From positions 1 through 64,000 of the forward strand of contig JAKMFW010000071.1 of NCBI GenBank assembly GCA_022425325.1: DNA of 64,000 nucleotides, given 5' to 3'. Positions 32,701 to 46,953 of the stretch are shown in pieces. The position numbers were made by a program, and so were the translations under genes. Every line of letters starts with the position of its first letter. Positions within the stretch are counted from its first letter, which is position 1. This DNA is from Acidimicrobiales bacterium. GTDB taxonomy: Bacteria; Actinomycetota; Acidimicrobiia; Acidimicrobiales; Aldehydirespiratoraceae. The notes beneath the pieces were generated by a model, which did not search any database, was not told the DNA's origin, and saw only the letters and a program-made list of their open reading frames with translations.

Positions 32701-33292
32701 CCCCGAGTCCAACGACGGCGAGACCCGCCTGGTCCAGACCGACGGCAAGCAGACCTTGTTCAACGGTCGCACTGGTGAGGCCTTCGACAACCCGATCATG
32801 ACTGGGTACGTCTACATCTTGAAGCTGGCGCACCTCGTCGACGACAAGATCCACGCCCGTTCGACCGGTCCGTACTCGATGATCACCCAGCAGCCGCTCG
32901 GTGGTAAGGCCCAGTTCGGTGGCCAGCGTTTTGGTGAGATGGAGGTGTGGGCGCTTGAGGCGTACGGCGCTGCCTACCTGCTGCAGGAACTGCTCACCAT
33001 CAAGTCCGACGACGTTCTCGGCCGCGTGAGGGTCTACGAGGCGATCGTCAAGGGCGAGAACATTCCGGAGCCCGGCATCCCCGAGTCCTTCAAGGTGCTC
33101 ATCAAGGAGATGCAGGCGCTGTGCCTCAACGTCGAGGTGCTCTCGCACGACGGTCAGGAGATCGAGATGCGCGAGCTCGACGAAGAGACATTCCGCACGG
33201 TCGAGGAGCTGGGGATCGACATCTCACGGCCCGAACGTGGATCCGACGAAGAAGACGCAGCCCGCGCCGCCGCTCGTGCGGCCCGCGTCTGA
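29702..33292 (+). CDS. rpoB: RNA polymerase beta subunit
   Basis: A 1196-residue beta subunit. It starts at GTG 29702 (GGGAG 7 nt upstream), as in other actinobacteria, with [20 protein letters not shown]. The rifampicin-site cluster reads [17 protein letters not shown] then [13 protein letters not shown]. Compared with E. coli numbering, Asn518 is Val (codon 30956-30958, residue 419) and Lys527 is Arg; Asp516, His526 and Ser531 are unchanged. Catalytic and switch regions such as [18 protein letters not shown] and [13 protein letters not shown] are present. rpoC follows after 28 nt in the same transcript. Confidence 0.98.
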   Translation: MTTRAAQRERYSFGNLEEVLELPDLIAVQRESFQWLLDEGLAQTFRDISPIKDFTETLQLELEFDPDDEDLRPPPKYSVEECKEKDMTYGAPIFVRARFMNANTGEIKEQTVFMGDFPMMTDKGTFIINGTERVVVSQLVRSPGVIFQPGERFRLRNLSKHQLVTGTIHPYRGEWIEMDVEQKPGKDVTAGARVARKRRISLFTLLRALGYDEENEPGFLDRFVQHFDFLEGQWEKDREIAPTQEEALLEIYKRARPGEPPTVESARAYFRNAFFEPRRYDLSRVGRYKLNRKLGPELDFLTEQFGLDLERPEHDQSVLAQAEMLAATTYLLNLAKGEPGYRLDDQDHFANRRIRSVGELIQNQVRIGLSRMERVVRERMTTQDVEAITPTTLINIRPVVAAIKEFFGTSQLSQFMDQVNPLSGLTHRRRLSALGPGGLSRERAGFEVRDVHFSHYGRMCPIETPEGPNIGLIGGLASFARVNPFGFIESPYRVVKNGKVTDEIVYLTADEEEEYVVAQANAPLDAKGNFLNDRVLVRRSPQAASLQDLRLQLEQEVFFGATTEISSVPPEEVQMMDVSPKQIISVATALIPFLEHDDANRALMGANMQRQAVPLLRAEAPYIGTGIEGRCASDAADMLLAEDDGTVVELDGDHIVIEYKKLGQKTLRLKKFDRSNQDSCINQKVRVAEGDKVKKGELLADGPSTDHGELALGKNLLVAFMPWEGYNFEDAIILSERLVKDDVLTSIHIKEHEIDARDTKLGAEEITRDIPNLSEEILADLDERGIIRIGAEVGPGDVLVGKVTPKGETELTPEERLLRAIFGEKAREVRDTSMKVPHGEVGKVIDVKVFDRDDAHELPPGVNQMVRVYVAQKRKISVGDKLAGRHGNKGVISKILPIEDMPYTADGQPVDIILNPLGVPSRMNVGQVLEAHLGYAARWGWDINGEKVGDAPVRGTETKTRPTTKPSIFIATPVFDGAKWDEKELAGDKPVIVDILDNLNPESNDGETRLVQTDGKQTLFNGRTGEAFDNPIMTGYVYILKLAHLVDDKIHARSTGPYSMITQQPLGGKAQFGGQRFGEMEVWALEAYGAAYLLQELLTIKSDDVLGRVRVYEAIVKGENIPEPGIPESFKVLIKEMQALCLNVEVLSHDGQEIEMRELDEETFRTVEELGIDISRPERGSDEEDAARAAARAARV

Positions 33293-33320
33293 GCCCAACA
33301 AGAACTGAGAGAGGACAGTC

Positions 33321-37241
<3,921 letters not shown>

Positions 37242-37261
37242 TTCGTCGGTGAGTTCGGAAG

Positions 37262-37295
37262 CGGCGGGGCCCACGGGTCCCGCCGTTCCGCGTTT
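37262..37295 (+). terminator. terminator after rpoC
   Basis: CGGCGGG (37262-37268) and CCCGCCG (37279-37285) form a 7-bp stem around a GC-rich loop, followed by TTCCGCGTTTT. Moderate strength; it separates rpoBC from the rpsL promoter. Confidence 0.6.
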
Positions 37296-37311
37296 TCGCG
37301 CGGCGCGCGGG

Positions 37312-37340
37312 TTGAGGTTCCCTCGTTCCGCTCCTAGCCT
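37312..37340 (+). promoter_or_regulatory. rpsL (str operon) promoter
   Basis: TTGAGG (37312-37317) and TAGCCT (37335-37340) with a 17-nt spacer, giving a leader of about 90 nt before rpsL. Confidence 0.6.
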
Positions 37341-37436
37341 TTACCGCTGGCCTTGACGCGCGTGCCGCGGGCACCGCTGTGTCGGCCGTCTTCGCAACTT
37401 TCGTTCACCCTGTTCTCTCATCGAGGAAGCATTTCC

Positions 37437-37808
37437 GTGCCCACCATTCAGCAGCTGGTCCGCAAGGGCCGTGAGACCAAGCGTCGCAAGGAAGCCACCC
37501 CGGCACTCAAGGGCGCCCCGCAGCGTCGTGGCGTTTGCACCCGCGTCTACACCGCCACCCCGAAGAAGCCGAACTCGGCGCTTCGCAAGGTCGCCCGTGT
37601 GCGTCTCACCTCCGGCACCGAAGTCACCGCCTACATCCCCGGTGAGGGCCACAACCTGCAGGAGCACTCGATCGTGCTCGTGCGCGGCGGCCGTGTGAAG
37701 GATCTTCCCGGTGTCCGCTACAAGATCGTCCGTGGCACGCTCGACACGTCCGGCGTGCGCGACCGTAAGCAGGCCCGCAGCCGTTACGGCGTGAAGAAGG
37801 AAGGCTGA
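37437..37808 (+). CDS. rpsL: 30S ribosomal protein S12
   Basis: A 123-residue S12 of the decoding centre. The loops [13 protein letters not shown] and [11 protein letters not shown] keep the lysines (E. coli Lys42 and Lys87) whose substitution gives streptomycin resistance, so the sequence is of the sensitive type. GTG start with GAGGAAG about 9 nt upstream. First gene of the rpsL-rpsG-fusA-tuf-rpsJ unit. Confidence 0.97.
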   Translation: MPTIQQLVRKGRETKRRKEATPALKGAPQRRGVCTRVYTATPKKPNSALRKVARVRLTSGTEVTAYIPGEGHNLQEHSIVLVRGGRVKDLPGVRYKIVRGTLDTSGVRDRKQARSRYGVKKEG

Positions 37809-37810
37809 TC

Positions 37811-38281
37811 ATGCCGCGCAAGGGCCCCGCAACCCGCCGGGAGATCGTCGGCGATCCGATCTACAAGTCGGTTCTCGTCACCCAGTTCGTCAACAAGATC
37901 CTGCAGCGCGGCAAGCGCAGCACCGCCGAGCGCATCATGTACGACGCTCTCGACCTCGTGCAGGAGAAGACGGGCGACGACCCCGTCGCTGTGCTGAAGC
38001 GTGCGGTCGACAACGTCCGCCCCCAGCTCGAGGTTCGCAGCCGCCGTGTCGGTGGCGCGACCTACCAGGTGCCCGTTGAGGTCCGTCCCCGCCGAGCCAC
38101 CACGCTCGCCATCCGTTGGATGGTCGGCTTCTCTCGTGACCGTCGTGAGCGCACGATGGCCGAGCGCATGGCCAACGAGATTCTCGATGCCAGCAACGGC
38201 ATCGGCGCGTCGTGCAAGCGTCGTGAAGATCTCCAGAAGATGGCGGAAGCCAACAAGGCCTTCGCCCACTACCGCTGGTAG
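37811..38281 (+). CDS. rpsG: 30S ribosomal protein S7
   Basis: A 156-residue S7, normal length, which organises the 3' domain of 16S rRNA. The core [16 protein letters not shown] and [20 protein letters not shown] is standard. It starts 2 nt after the rpsL stop. In E. coli S7 represses this operon; the hairpin downstream at 38323-38362 may be relevant. Confidence 0.97.
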   Translation: MPRKGPATRREIVGDPIYKSVLVTQFVNKILQRGKRSTAERIMYDALDLVQEKTGDDPVAVLKRAVDNVRPQLEVRSRRVGGATYQVPVEVRPRRATTLAIRWMVGFSRDRRERTMAERMANEILDASNGIGASCKRREDLQKMAEANKAFAHYRW

Positions 38282-38322
38282 CGCTCCGACGGAAGTCTCT
38301 GCACGAGCACTACTCTTTTCCT

Positions 38323-38362
38323 ACGACCGGGCAATGAGCTTCAGCTGAAGCGGCCCGGTCGT
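38323..38362 (+). other. nested hairpin between rpsG and fusA
   Basis: ACGACCGGGC (38323-38332) pairs perfectly with GCCCGGTCGT (38353-38362). Inside it lies the 14-nt palindrome GCTTCAGCTGAAGC (38338-38351). No T-run follows, so it is not an ordinary terminator. It sits in the 129-nt gap before fusA and could regulate translation or processing. Confidence 0.5.
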
Positions 38363-38410
38363 GGTGTGTCCCCGCACCGAACCATTTCCACCTGAGGAAG
38401 ACCCAGATCC

Positions 38411-40504
38411 ATGGCTGAGAAGCGAACCCCCCTCGCCAAGACCCGCAACATCGGGATCATGGCGCACATTGACGCCGGTAAGACCACCACCACCGAGCGC
38501 ATCCTCTACTACACCGGTCGTTCGTACAAGATCGGTGAGGTTCACGACGGTGCCGCCACGATGGACTGGATGGAGCAGGAGCAGGAGCGTGGCATCACGA
38601 TCACCTCTGCTGCCACGCACTGCATCTGGGACGACCACCGCATCAACATCATCGACACCCCGGGCCACGTCGACTTCACCGTCGAGGTGGAGCGTTCGCT
38701 TCGTGTGCTCGACGGTGCTGTCGCCGTGTTCGACGGTGTGGCCGGCGTGGAGCCGCAGACCGAGACGGTCTGGCGCCAGGCTGATCGCTACAACGTGCCC
38801 CGCATGTGCTTCGTCAACAAGATGGACCGCACCGGCGCCGACTTCTACTTCTGCCTGGACACCATCAAGGACCGCCTCACGACCAACGTGGCTGTGCTGC
38901 AGCTCCCGATCGGCGCTGAGAGCGACTACTCCGGCACCATCGACCTTGTCCGCATGAAGGCTCTCGTTTGGCCGATGGGCACCGACGAGAAGGATCTCGG
39001 CGCCACCTACGACATCGTCGACATCCCCGACGAGATGGCCGAAGATGTTGCGCTCTACCGCAGCGAGCTGCTCGACACCCTCGCTGACTTCGACGAGGAC
39101 ATCATGATGAAGGTCCTCGAGGACGAAGAGATCACCGAAGACGAGATCAAGTCGGCCATCCGTACCGGCACCCTCGAGCACGGCCTCGTTCCGGTTCTCA
39201 ACGGCACCGCCTTCAAGAACAAGGGCGTTCAGCCGCTGCTCGACGCTGTCGTCGATTACCTGCCCTCGCCGCTCGACGTCCCCGCTATCACCGGTGAGGA
39301 CAAGGCCGGCAACCCGGCCGAGCGCAAGGCCGACGACTCCGAGCCGTTTGCCTCGCTTGCGTTCAAGATCATGACCGATCCCCACGTCGGTCGTCTCACT
39401 TACTTCCGGGTCTACTCCGGCACGTTCCAGAAGGGCGACACGGTCCTCAACACCCGCACGTCAAACAAGGAGCGCGTCGGTCGCATCCTCGAGATGCACG
39501 CCAACGACCGTGTCGACAAGGACTCCGTGTCCACCGGAGACATTGCTGCGGGCATCGGTATCAAGAACACCCGTACCGGCGACACCCTGTGCGACCCGGC
39601 TCACCCGATCACCCTAGAGAACCTCGACTTCCCGGCCCCGGTGATCGAGGTCGCCGTCGAGCCGAAGTCCAAGGCCGATCAGGAGAAGATGAGCAAGGCG
39701 CTCCAAGCGCTGTCTGAAGAGGACCCCACTTTCCAGGTCACGACGAACGAGGAAACGGCGCAGACCATCATCGCCGGCATGGGCGAGCTCCACCTCGAGG
39801 TGCTCGTCGACCGCATGAAGCGCGAGTTCAAGGTTGAGGCGACGGTCGGCAAGCCGCAGGTCGCTTACCGCGAAACCATCACCCAGGAAGTTCCTGAGTA
39901 CACCTACACCCACAAGAAGCAGACCGGTGGTACCGGTCAGTTCGCGGTGATCTCGGCGACCCTCGCTCCCAATCCGGGTGGCGAGTACGAATTCGAATCC
40001 AACATCACCGGTGGTGCCATTCCGAAGGAATACATCAAGCCGGTCGATGCAGGTATCCAGGAAGCCATGAGCAACGGCGTTCTCGCCGGCTTCCCGACCG
40101 TTGACATCAAGGTCGTGCTCGAAGACGGCAAGACCCATGATGTGGACTCGTCGGAAATGGCATTCAAGATCGCTGGCAACGCTTGGTTCCGTGAGGTCGC
40201 CCGCAAGGCGAAGCCCACGCTTCTCGAGCCCGTCATGGCTGTTGAGGTCGTCACCCCCGACGATTATCTCGGCGATGTCGTCGGCGATGTGAACTCTCGT
40301 CGCGGTCAGGTGCAGGGCACCGAGCAGCGCGGCAAGAACCAGGTCGTGAACGCACTCGTGCCGCTCTCCGAGATGTTCGGATACAGTACGGATCTGCGTT
40401 CACGCACGCAGGGGCGGGCTACATACACGATGCAGTTCGATTCGTACCAGCCCACGCCTGCAAACGTCCAGGAAGAGATCGTCGCCCGCGTCCGCGGCGA
40501 GTGA
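38411..40504 (+). CDS. fusA: elongation factor G
   Basis: A 697-residue translocase GTPase. It has [13 protein letters not shown] (G1), [11 protein letters not shown] (switch I), [15 protein letters not shown] (G3) and [12 protein letters not shown] (G4), then domains II-V including [18 protein letters not shown]. The length is standard. It is preceded by TGAGGAAG. tuf follows after 47 nt without a visible promoter. Confidence 0.98.
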   Translation: MAEKRTPLAKTRNIGIMAHIDAGKTTTTERILYYTGRSYKIGEVHDGAATMDWMEQEQERGITITSAATHCIWDDHRINIIDTPGHVDFTVEVERSLRVLDGAVAVFDGVAGVEPQTETVWRQADRYNVPRMCFVNKMDRTGADFYFCLDTIKDRLTTNVAVLQLPIGAESDYSGTIDLVRMKALVWPMGTDEKDLGATYDIVDIPDEMAEDVALYRSELLDTLADFDEDIMMKVLEDEEITEDEIKSAIRTGTLEHGLVPVLNGTAFKNKGVQPLLDAVVDYLPSPLDVPAITGEDKAGNPAERKADDSEPFASLAFKIMTDPHVGRLTYFRVYSGTFQKGDTVLNTRTSNKERVGRILEMHANDRVDKDSVSTGDIAAGIGIKNTRTGDTLCDPAHPITLENLDFPAPVIEVAVEPKSKADQEKMSKALQALSEEDPTFQVTTNEETAQTIIAGMGELHLEVLVDRMKREFKVEATVGKPQVAYRETITQEVPEYTYTHKKQTGGTGQFAVISATLAPNPGGEYEFESNITGGAIPKEYIKPVDAGIQEAMSNGVLAGFPTVDIKVVLEDGKTHDVDSSEMAFKIAGNAWFREVARKAKPTLLEPVMAVEVVTPDDYLGDVVGDVNSRRGQVQGTEQRGKNQVVNALVPLSEMFGYSTDLRSRTQGRATYTMQFDSYQPTPANVQEEIVARVRGE

Positions 40505-40551
40505 TCGTCTCCTAACCCCAATTCACGAAGACAAAGACAAGGAAATACGTC

Positions 40552-41739
<1,188 letters not shown>

Positions 41740-41746
41740 GCATCTG

Positions 41747-42067
41747 ATGGCTTCAGGACAGAAGATCCGCATTCGGCTGAAGGCCTACGACCACGAGGTC
41801 ATCGACCAGTCGACGAAGAAGATCGTCGAGACGGTGAAGCGCACGCAGGCCGAACTGTCGGGTCCGATCCCGCTGCCGACCGAGAAGCACCGTTTCACGG
41901 TCATCAAGGGTCCGTTCAAGGACAAGGATTCTCGGGAGCATTTCGAGATGCGCATCCATAAGCGCCTTCTCGACATCCTGGATCCTTCGCCCAAGACGGT
42001 GGACTCGCTGCAGCGGCTTGATCTGCCTGCTGGCGTCGACATCGAGATCAAGATTCAGCAGGCCTAG
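41747..42067 (+). CDS. rpsJ: 30S ribosomal protein S10
   Basis: A 106-residue S10 (also NusE, partner of NusG/NusB). [20 protein letters not shown] and the loop [18 protein letters not shown] are typical. Normally S10 heads the operon continuing into rplC; here it ends the str-type unit, 7 nt after tuf, and is closed by a perfect terminator. rplC begins 3.6 kb further on. Confidence 0.97.
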   Translation: MASGQKIRIRLKAYDHEVIDQSTKKIVETVKRTQAELSGPIPLPTEKHRFTVIKGPFKDKDSREHFEMRIHKRLLDILDPSPKTVDSLQRLDLPAGVDIEIKIQQA

Positions 42068-42090
42068 TCGCCCGCTGCGATCAAAGCGTG

Positions 42091-42126
42091 AAGAACCCCG
42101 GGCTTCGGCCCGGGGTTCTTGTTCGT
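42091..42126 (+). terminator. strong terminator after rpsJ
   Basis: AAGAACCCCGGGC and GCCCGGGGTTCTT form a 13-bp perfect stem with a TTCG tetraloop (42091-42120), followed by GTTCGTTTTC. It cuts rpsJ off from all downstream ribosomal genes. Confidence 0.92.
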
Positions 42127-42201
42127 TTTCGATGAATTGTCGAGGAGACGTCCGCCGAGCTCTGCGAGGCCGCTCTGCCGATTTGTGTCAGGATCTCCTG
42201 A

Positions 42202-42230
42202 TCGACCTGCGCGCTGGCCTTTCGTACACT
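42202..42230 (+). promoter_or_regulatory. fabH promoter
   Basis: TCGACC (42202-42207) and TACACT (42225-42230) with a 17-nt spacer, giving a leader of about 25 nt before the fabH ATG. Confidence 0.55.
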
Positions 42231-42262
42231 CCCAGCGAACGGTCTCTTGGGGGAGAGCAGCG

Positions 42263-43366
42263 ATGACGAAGACCCGCGCCACAATCACCGGCTGGGGCAA
42301 GTGCGTGCCGCCGGTGAAGCTGACCAACGCCGATCTCGAGCAGATGGTTGACACAAGCGATCAGTGGATCGTCGAACGCACCGGCATGCACGAGCGCCGC
42401 ATCAGCCATGTCGAGGTCACCGATCTTGCCGAAGTTGCTGCGAAGCGGGCGCTGGCAGCGGCCGGCGTTGAGCCGACCGATATCGATCTTCTTGTGCTCG
42501 CCACGGTCACGCCGGAAATCACGCTTCCGAGCAACGCCTGCTTCTTGCAGGAGCGACTCGGCGCAGTCAACGCTGCTGCATTCGATCTGAATGCAGCATG
42601 CAGCGGCTTCGTGTACTCGACGGCGGTCGCCTCGTCGATGATCGAAGCGGGTATCGCCCAGCGCGCCCTCGTGATCGGGGCCGAAAAGCTGCACTTCTTG
42701 ATGGACTACCATGACCGCAACCACTGCATTCTTTTCGGTGACGGCGCCGGTGCGGCGATCTACGAGGCCTGCGCCGACGGCTCCGGTGTGCTTGCCAACG
42801 ATCTCGGTGCGGACGGCAAGGCTGGCCAGGCGATGGTGTCGCCTGCGCTTGGCACCCGTGGCCAACTCGACCGACCCCGTGATCCCGCTATCGACAGGCT
42901 CCATTTCGAAGGCCAGACGGTCTTTAAGCACGCCGTGCGAGGCATGGAGGGATCGGTGCGCCGAACCCTCGACGAGGCAGGCCTCAGCGTCGACGATGTC
43001 GACCTGGTCGTGCCTCACCAGGCCAACTTCCGCATCATCGAAGCGACCTGTAATCGGCTCGGTGTGCCGATGGAGAAGGTTGTGCTGAACATCGCCGACC
43101 ACGGCAACACCTCGGCTGCGTCGATTCCTATGGCGCTGAACGACGCCCTTGCCGACGGCCGAATCCAGCCCGGGGCGACCGTGTTGTTCACCGCGTTCGG
43201 TGGCGGTCTCACTTGGGGCTCCAACGTCATGGTGTGGGGCGATCGGATTGAGCCGGTGGCAACGAGCGACGCTGACCTGCCACCGACCGACAAGACGGTG
43301 TTCGACCTGCTCGAGACGAACCGGGCGTTCTTTGCGCCTTTCCACCAGGCCAGCTCCGGTTCCTGA
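42263..43366 (+). CDS. fabH: 3-oxoacyl-ACP synthase III (FabH/KAS III family)
   Basis: A 367-residue thiolase-fold condensing enzyme. The Cys-His-Asn triad is complete: Cys113 in NAACSGFVYS, His252 in VPHQANFRII and Asn282 in ADHGNTSAAS. It would start fatty acid synthesis from acetyl-CoA or a branched CoA, although KAS III-like starters of other pathways look the same. It has about 35 C-terminal residues beyond a typical 320-330-residue FabH. No other fab gene is adjacent, so a dedicated role is possible. GGGAGA lies upstream of ATG 42263. It sits in the segment separating rpsJ from rplC. Confidence 0.9.
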   Translation: MTKTRATITGWGKCVPPVKLTNADLEQMVDTSDQWIVERTGMHERRISHVEVTDLAEVAAKRALAAAGVEPTDIDLLVLATVTPEITLPSNACFLQERLGAVNAAAFDLNAACSGFVYSTAVASSMIEAGIAQRALVIGAEKLHFLMDYHDRNHCILFGDGAGAAIYEACADGSGVLANDLGADGKAGQAMVSPALGTRGQLDRPRDPAIDRLHFEGQTVFKHAVRGMEGSVRRTLDEAGLSVDDVDLVVPHQANFRIIEATCNRLGVPMEKVVLNIADHGNTSAASIPMALNDALADGRIQPGATVLFTAFGGGLTWGSNVMVWGDRIEPVATSDADLPPTDKTVFDLLETNRAFFAPFHQASSGS

Positions 43367-43521
43367 ACCCGTAACCGGGACCAGAGTCATCTCTTCTGCA
43401 TGGCCCTCGTCCCGGCACGGTGTGACCTCCGGCAGTTCCTTCTCAAGGGGTGGGTCGAGTGTCCCGTTGTGGTCCTGAGGTGTTGCGGAGTTGACCTCCG
43501 TGCAGGAAAGGACCTTTCAGG

Positions 43522-44211
43522 ATGACCATTCGGGTGTTTCTTCTCGACAGCCACGAATCCGTTCGCGAAGGATTGCGAGCCGTGCTCGACCGTGAGGACG
43601 ACATGGAGATCGCCGGTGAGGCTGACACGGCTACCGCCGGCCTCGCTCGAATCGAGGCCACCCGGCCAGACGTCGTGCTCGCCGATCTCATGCTTTCCGA
43701 CGGCGGCGGCCTCGGTGTTTGCCGCCGCATCAAGGCCCGCAGGCCCGGGGTGGCTTGCCTCGTTCTCGGTGCCCACGGCAGCGACGGCGCACCGTCAGTG
43801 GCCGACCGCGCCGATGCCCCAGGCTTTTTGCTCACCCGAAACACCAGCCGGGCCTTGTTGCGGTTGATTCGGTATGTCGCCACCGGCGGCTCATCGGTCG
43901 ATCTGGTCCGTTCTGGTGGACTCGATGAGCGTTTCCGTGCCAGTGAGTTCGATGACGACGATGTGCCGGCTCTCCGCGGCTTGAGCCCGCAGGAACGTCG
44001 ACTGCTCGACCATCTGGCTGAGGGACTCACCAATCCTCAGATCGCGGAGCGTATGAATCTCGCCGAGAAGACGGTGAAGAACTATGTGTCGAATCTGCTG
44101 CGCAAGCTCAATGCAGAGAGCCGAACGGAAGCCGCTGTGTTCGTCACCAACCTGTGGGTCGACGGGCAACGTCGTCGCGGACTCGCCGGTGGTGTCCCCA
44201 ATCCCGTGTAG
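43522..44211 (+). CDS. DosR/NarL-family response regulator with degenerate receiver
   Basis: A 229-residue regulator. The C-terminal LuxR-type HTH (LTNPQIAERMNLAEKTVKNY, then VSNLLRKLNAESRTEAAVF) is very close to mycobacterial DosR/DevR. The receiver keeps Asp55 in VVLADLMLSDGG but the acidic pair is Asp9-Ser10, the switch Thr/Ser is Gly83 (LVLGAHG), and the conserved Lys is Thr105 (GFLLTRN). Phosphorylation-independent or altered signalling is inferred. No histidine kinase gene is adjacent. An AAAGGA lies upstream of ATG 43522. The 155-nt gap after fabH shows nothing else. It converges with the transporter gene, 15 nt apart. Confidence 0.88.
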   Translation: MTIRVFLLDSHESVREGLRAVLDREDDMEIAGEADTATAGLARIEATRPDVVLADLMLSDGGGLGVCRRIKARRPGVACLVLGAHGSDGAPSVADRADAPGFLLTRNTSRALLRLIRYVATGGSSVDLVRSGGLDERFRASEFDDDDVPALRGLSPQERRLLDHLAEGLTNPQIAERMNLAEKTVKNYVSNLLRKLNAESRTEAAVFVTNLWVDGQRRRGLAGGVPNPV

Positions 44212-44226
44212 GCCCCCATCGCTCCG

Positions 44227-45399
44227 TCAGGTGATGCGCCGCCCGCGCCGGGTGGCGCTTTCTGTGAGGGCGTCCTCTTCCACCTCGAAATGCTGCCGGT
44301 AGCCGGAGATGAACGCCTGCATCGTGGCGGCGAATGGCAGGGCCAGAAGCGCACCGACGACACCGAGTAGCGCGGAGCCGACCAGCACGGAGCCGTAGGC
44401 CACGGCGACGTGTATTTCCATCGTCTGGGCGGTGACCTTTGGGGCGAAGAGATAGTTCTCGATCTGTTGATAGGCGAGGACCACGAGGAGGACGAAGAGG
44501 CCGGTCCGGGGTGTGTCAATCAGGGTGATCAGGATCGGCAGGGCGCCGGCGATGTACGTGCCCACCACGGGGATGAACTGGCTCATGATGCCGACCCAGA
44601 GGGCCAGCGGTACCGAGAACGGCACGTTCAGCATTTCGAAGGCGATCCAGTGGGCGATCGCCGAGAGCACCGCCAACACGCCCCGAGAGAAGATGTAGCC
44701 ACCAGTTTTCTCGATTGCGAGATCCCACACACTCAGCACGGCGCGCTGGCGGGCTGGAGGAAGAAACGAACAGACGGTCCGGCGGAGTTTCGGGCCTTCG
44801 GCCACGATGTAGAAGGCGAACAGCAGAACCGTGAACGTCTGGAACAAGACGTTGACGACGGTTGTGCCGAGATTCACGACATCGTCAGCGAAGCGGTTGG
44901 CGAGATCTGCGGCGCCGCCACCGTCGACGAACTCCTCGGTGACGCGTGAGAGGTCGATGTCTTCGTCGACGTTGTCGCGCAGCCATGACTCGGCGTCTTC
45001 CACATAGCGCGGTGCCTCGTCGATGAAGTTGTTGATCTGGGTCGCCAACGTGGTGCCAATCGCGGCCGAGAACCCGACGATGCCGACGAAGATCAGGAGG
45101 TACATGATCCAGACGCCGAGGCCGCGGCGGACGCCCCACCGCTCGAGCTTGTTGACCGCTGGCTCGATTGCAAAGCCGAGGAACAGGCTGACCAACACGA
45201 TGATCAAGAAGCCGCGGAGGTTTCGCAGCATGCCGGTCCCGACGTAGGTGACTGCCCAGCCAACCCAAAACAGGGTGATCGCCTTGATCACCCAGCGGGG
45301 CACCTTGGTGTTGCTTCCCCCGTCGGCGTTGTTGCTTGCCTCGTCCGTGATGGCCTCCTCGGGCTCGTCCGTCGGGTTGAGGTCACCATGGTCGGCCAT
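44227..45399 (-). CDS. AI-2E/PerM-family transporter
   Basis: A 390-residue membrane protein with about eight hydrophobic segments and the characteristic long hydrophilic stretch in the middle (NNFIDEAPRYVEDAESWLRD). The C-terminal core has SQFIPVVGTYIAGALPILI and LLGVVGALLALPFAATMQAF, the family's conserved region. Family members export AI-2, act as Na+/H+ antiporters or have unknown substrates. It is the only minus-strand gene in the whole 24-64 kb ribosomal region. ATG at 45399 follows TAAGGT (minus strand) by 8 nt. Confidence 0.88.
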   Translation of the reverse strand: MADHGDLNPTDEPEEAITDEASNNADGGSNTKVPRWVIKAITLFWVGWAVTYVGTGMLRNLRGFLIIVLVSLFLGFAIEPAVNKLERWGVRRGLGVWIMYLLIFVGIVGFSAAIGTTLATQINNFIDEAPRYVEDAESWLRDNVDEDIDLSRVTEEFVDGGGAADLANRFADDVVNLGTTVVNVLFQTFTVLLFAFYIVAEGPKLRRTVCSFLPPARQRAVLSVWDLAIEKTGGYIFSRGVLAVLSAIAHWIAFEMLNVPFSVPLALWVGIMSQFIPVVGTYIAGALPILITLIDTPRTGLFVLLVVLAYQQIENYLFAPKVTAQTMEIHVAVAYGSVLVGSALLGVVGALLALPFAATMQAFISGYRQHFEVEEDALTESATRRGRRIT

Positions 45400-45407
45400 G
45401 GACCTGC

Positions 45408-45413
45408 ACCTTA
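45408..45413 (-). promoter_or_regulatory. -10 element, AI-2E-family gene
   Basis: TAAGGT on the minus strand, 8 nt before the ATG at 45399. It is about 30 bp from the oppositely oriented rplC promoter. Confidence 0.45.
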
Positions 45414-45443
45414 CTCGCATCGCAATTTCGCGCTGAGCGCCCG

Positions 45444-45472
45444 TTGGTTTGCGGTGGTTCTGCCGTTAGCCT
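45444..45472 (+). promoter_or_regulatory. rplC (S10-type operon) promoter
   Basis: TTGGTT (45444-45449) and TAGCCT (45467-45472) with a 17-nt spacer. It starts the long ribosomal operon independently of rpsJ and yields a leader of about 185 nt. Confidence 0.6.
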
Positions 45473-45557
45473 GCAGTCTTCGTGTGTCTGGACGTGTCCG
45501 GATGCCCGCAATCGACGTCTGTGCAGGCCTCCGGGAACCACACGGCACAACCGATCC

Positions 45558-45590
45558 AACGCTCCGCCGGGCCTGCCCGTGCGGAGCGTT
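45558..45590 (+). promoter_or_regulatory. long hairpin in the rplC leader
   Basis: AACGCTCCGC (45558-45567) and GCGGAGCGTT (45581-45590) pair over 10 bp. An inner CGGG/CCCG stem extends the helix to about 14 bp with one bulge. No T-run follows. In E. coli the S10-operon leader binds L4 for autoregulation; this hairpin is in the matching place but its role is inferred. Confidence 0.5.
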
Positions 45591-45664
45591 CGCGTGAGTC
45601 CCTCCGGGATCCACCTTTCGATGCAGCGAGGGCCCGCTCTCGCTACGAACCACAGGAAGCAACC

Positions 45665-46303
45665 ATGGCCACCAAGGCGATCGTCGGCGAGAAAGTCGGC
45701 ATGACGCAGGTCTGGGACGAAGACAACCGTGTCGTCCCGGTCACCGTGCTGCGTGTCACGCCGTGCCGTGTCGTTCAGGTCAAGACACCTGAGACCGACG
45801 GCTACAGCGCCATCCAGGTCACGCTCGGCGTGAAGGATGCGAACAAGCTCACCCAGCCCGAAGCCGGGCACTTCGCGAAGGCGGGCGTTGACGCCGGCCG
45901 CAAGCTCGTCGAGCTGCGTCTCGACGACGTCAGCGAGTACACCGTCGGCCAGGAGATCTCCGCCGACATCCTCGGGCAGGGCGAAAAGGTCGATGTCACG
46001 GCGGTCAGCCGGGGCAAGGGCTTCGCCGGTGCGATGAAGCGCCACGGATTCGGCGGCGCGCCGGCCTCGCACGGTGCCCACCGCGTCCACCGCAAGCCCG
46101 GTTCCGTCGGCCAGTGCGCGACCCCCAGCCGGGTCTTCAAGGGCAAGAAGATGCCCGGACGCATGGGCAACGACAAGGTCACCACCCTCAACCTTGAGAT
46201 CGTCAAGAGCGACTCCGAGGCTGAGATCCTTCTCGTGAAGGGCTCTGTGCCCGGCGCCCGCGGCGCCACCGTCATCGTCCGCGACGCGGTGAAGGGAGCC
46301 TGA
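45665..46303 (+). CDS. rplC: 50S ribosomal protein L3
   Basis: A 212-residue L3. GEKVGMTQVWDEDNRVVPVT at the start and RGKGFAGAMKRHGFGG-PASHG-like sequence followed by HRKPGSVGQCATPSRVFKGK are the conserved core near the peptidyl transferase centre. AGGAAG lies 6 nt before the ATG. First gene of the long ribosomal operon, since rpsJ is elsewhere. Confidence 0.97.
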   Translation: MATKAIVGEKVGMTQVWDEDNRVVPVTVLRVTPCRVVQVKTPETDGYSAIQVTLGVKDANKLTQPEAGHFAKAGVDAGRKLVELRLDDVSEYTVGQEISADILGQGEKVDVTAVSRGKGFAGAMKRHGFGGAPASHGAHRVHRKPGSVGQCATPSRVFKGKKMPGRMGNDKVTTLNLEIVKSDSEAEILLVKGSVPGARGATVIVRDAVKGA

Positions 46304-46305
46304 TC

Positions 46306-46953
46306 ATGGCGAGCGTCACCATCCAGACCCAGGCCGGCAAGAGCACCGGCGAAGCCGAACTCGTCGAGACCATGTTCGGTGCCGAGCCGAACATGGCCGT
46401 CATGCACCAGGTCGTCACCGCCCAGCTCGCCGCCAAGCGGGCCGGCACCCACTCCACCAAGACCCGTTCCGAGGTCAGCGGTGGTGGCGCCAAGCCGTGG
46501 CGCCAAAAGGGCACCGGCCGGTCCCGCGCCGGCACCACCCGTGCCCCCGGTTGGGTCGGCGGCGGTATCGCCCACGGCCCGAAGCCGCGTGATTACAGCC
46601 AGAAGACCCCCAAGAAGATGATCAAGCTGGCGTTGGCCTCGGCCCTTTCGGACCGCGCTGCCGACGGCAACGTGATCGTCGTCGACAAGTGGGACTTCGA
46701 GACCCCCAAGACCGCCGACGCCAAGGCCGCCCTCAGCGCCATCGGCGCCGAAGGCAAGGTGCTGATCGTCTTCGGCGACGACGACACCAACGCCTGGAAG
46801 AGCTTCCGCAACCTCACCAACGTGCACTGCCTGCACCAGGGCGAGCTCAACACCTACGACATCCTCAACAACGACGTCGTGGTGTTCACCGAGGAGACCC
46901 TGCCCACCGGCGTCAGCAACGCTGCCGCTGCGAGCACGGAGGAAGAAGAGTGA
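46306..46953 (+). CDS. rplD: 50S ribosomal protein L4
   Basis: A 215-residue L4 of the exit tunnel. [20 protein letters not shown] is the tunnel-loop motif. L4 is the usual translational repressor of the S10 operon. The protein ends STEEEE; those codons overlap the Shine-Dalgarno for rplW, whose GTG lies within the L4 stop (GTGA). Confidence 0.97.
   Translation: MASVTIQTQAGKSTGEAELVETMFGAEPNMAVMHQVVTAQLAAKRAGTHSTKTRSEVSGGGAKPWRQKGTGRSRAGTTRAPGWVGGGIAHGPKPRDYSQKTPKKMIKLALASALSDRAADGNVIVVDKWDFETPKTADAKAALSAIGAEGKVLIVFGDDDTNAWKSFRNLTNVHCLHQGELNTYDILNNDVVVFTEETLPTGVSNAAAASTEEEE

Noticed and set aside
31436-33148. A 570-codon minus-strand frame opposite rpoB
   Set aside because: Shadow of rpoB codon bias, with no recognisable motif.
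42091-42120. 13-bp perfect inverted repeat as an insertion-site remnant
   Set aside because: TTCG tetraloop and following T-rich sequence make it a standard terminator.
42068-45664. Mobile element bringing in the genes between rpsJ and rplC
   Set aside because: No transposase, integrase, terminal inverted repeats or target duplication is visible; base composition looks like the surroundings.
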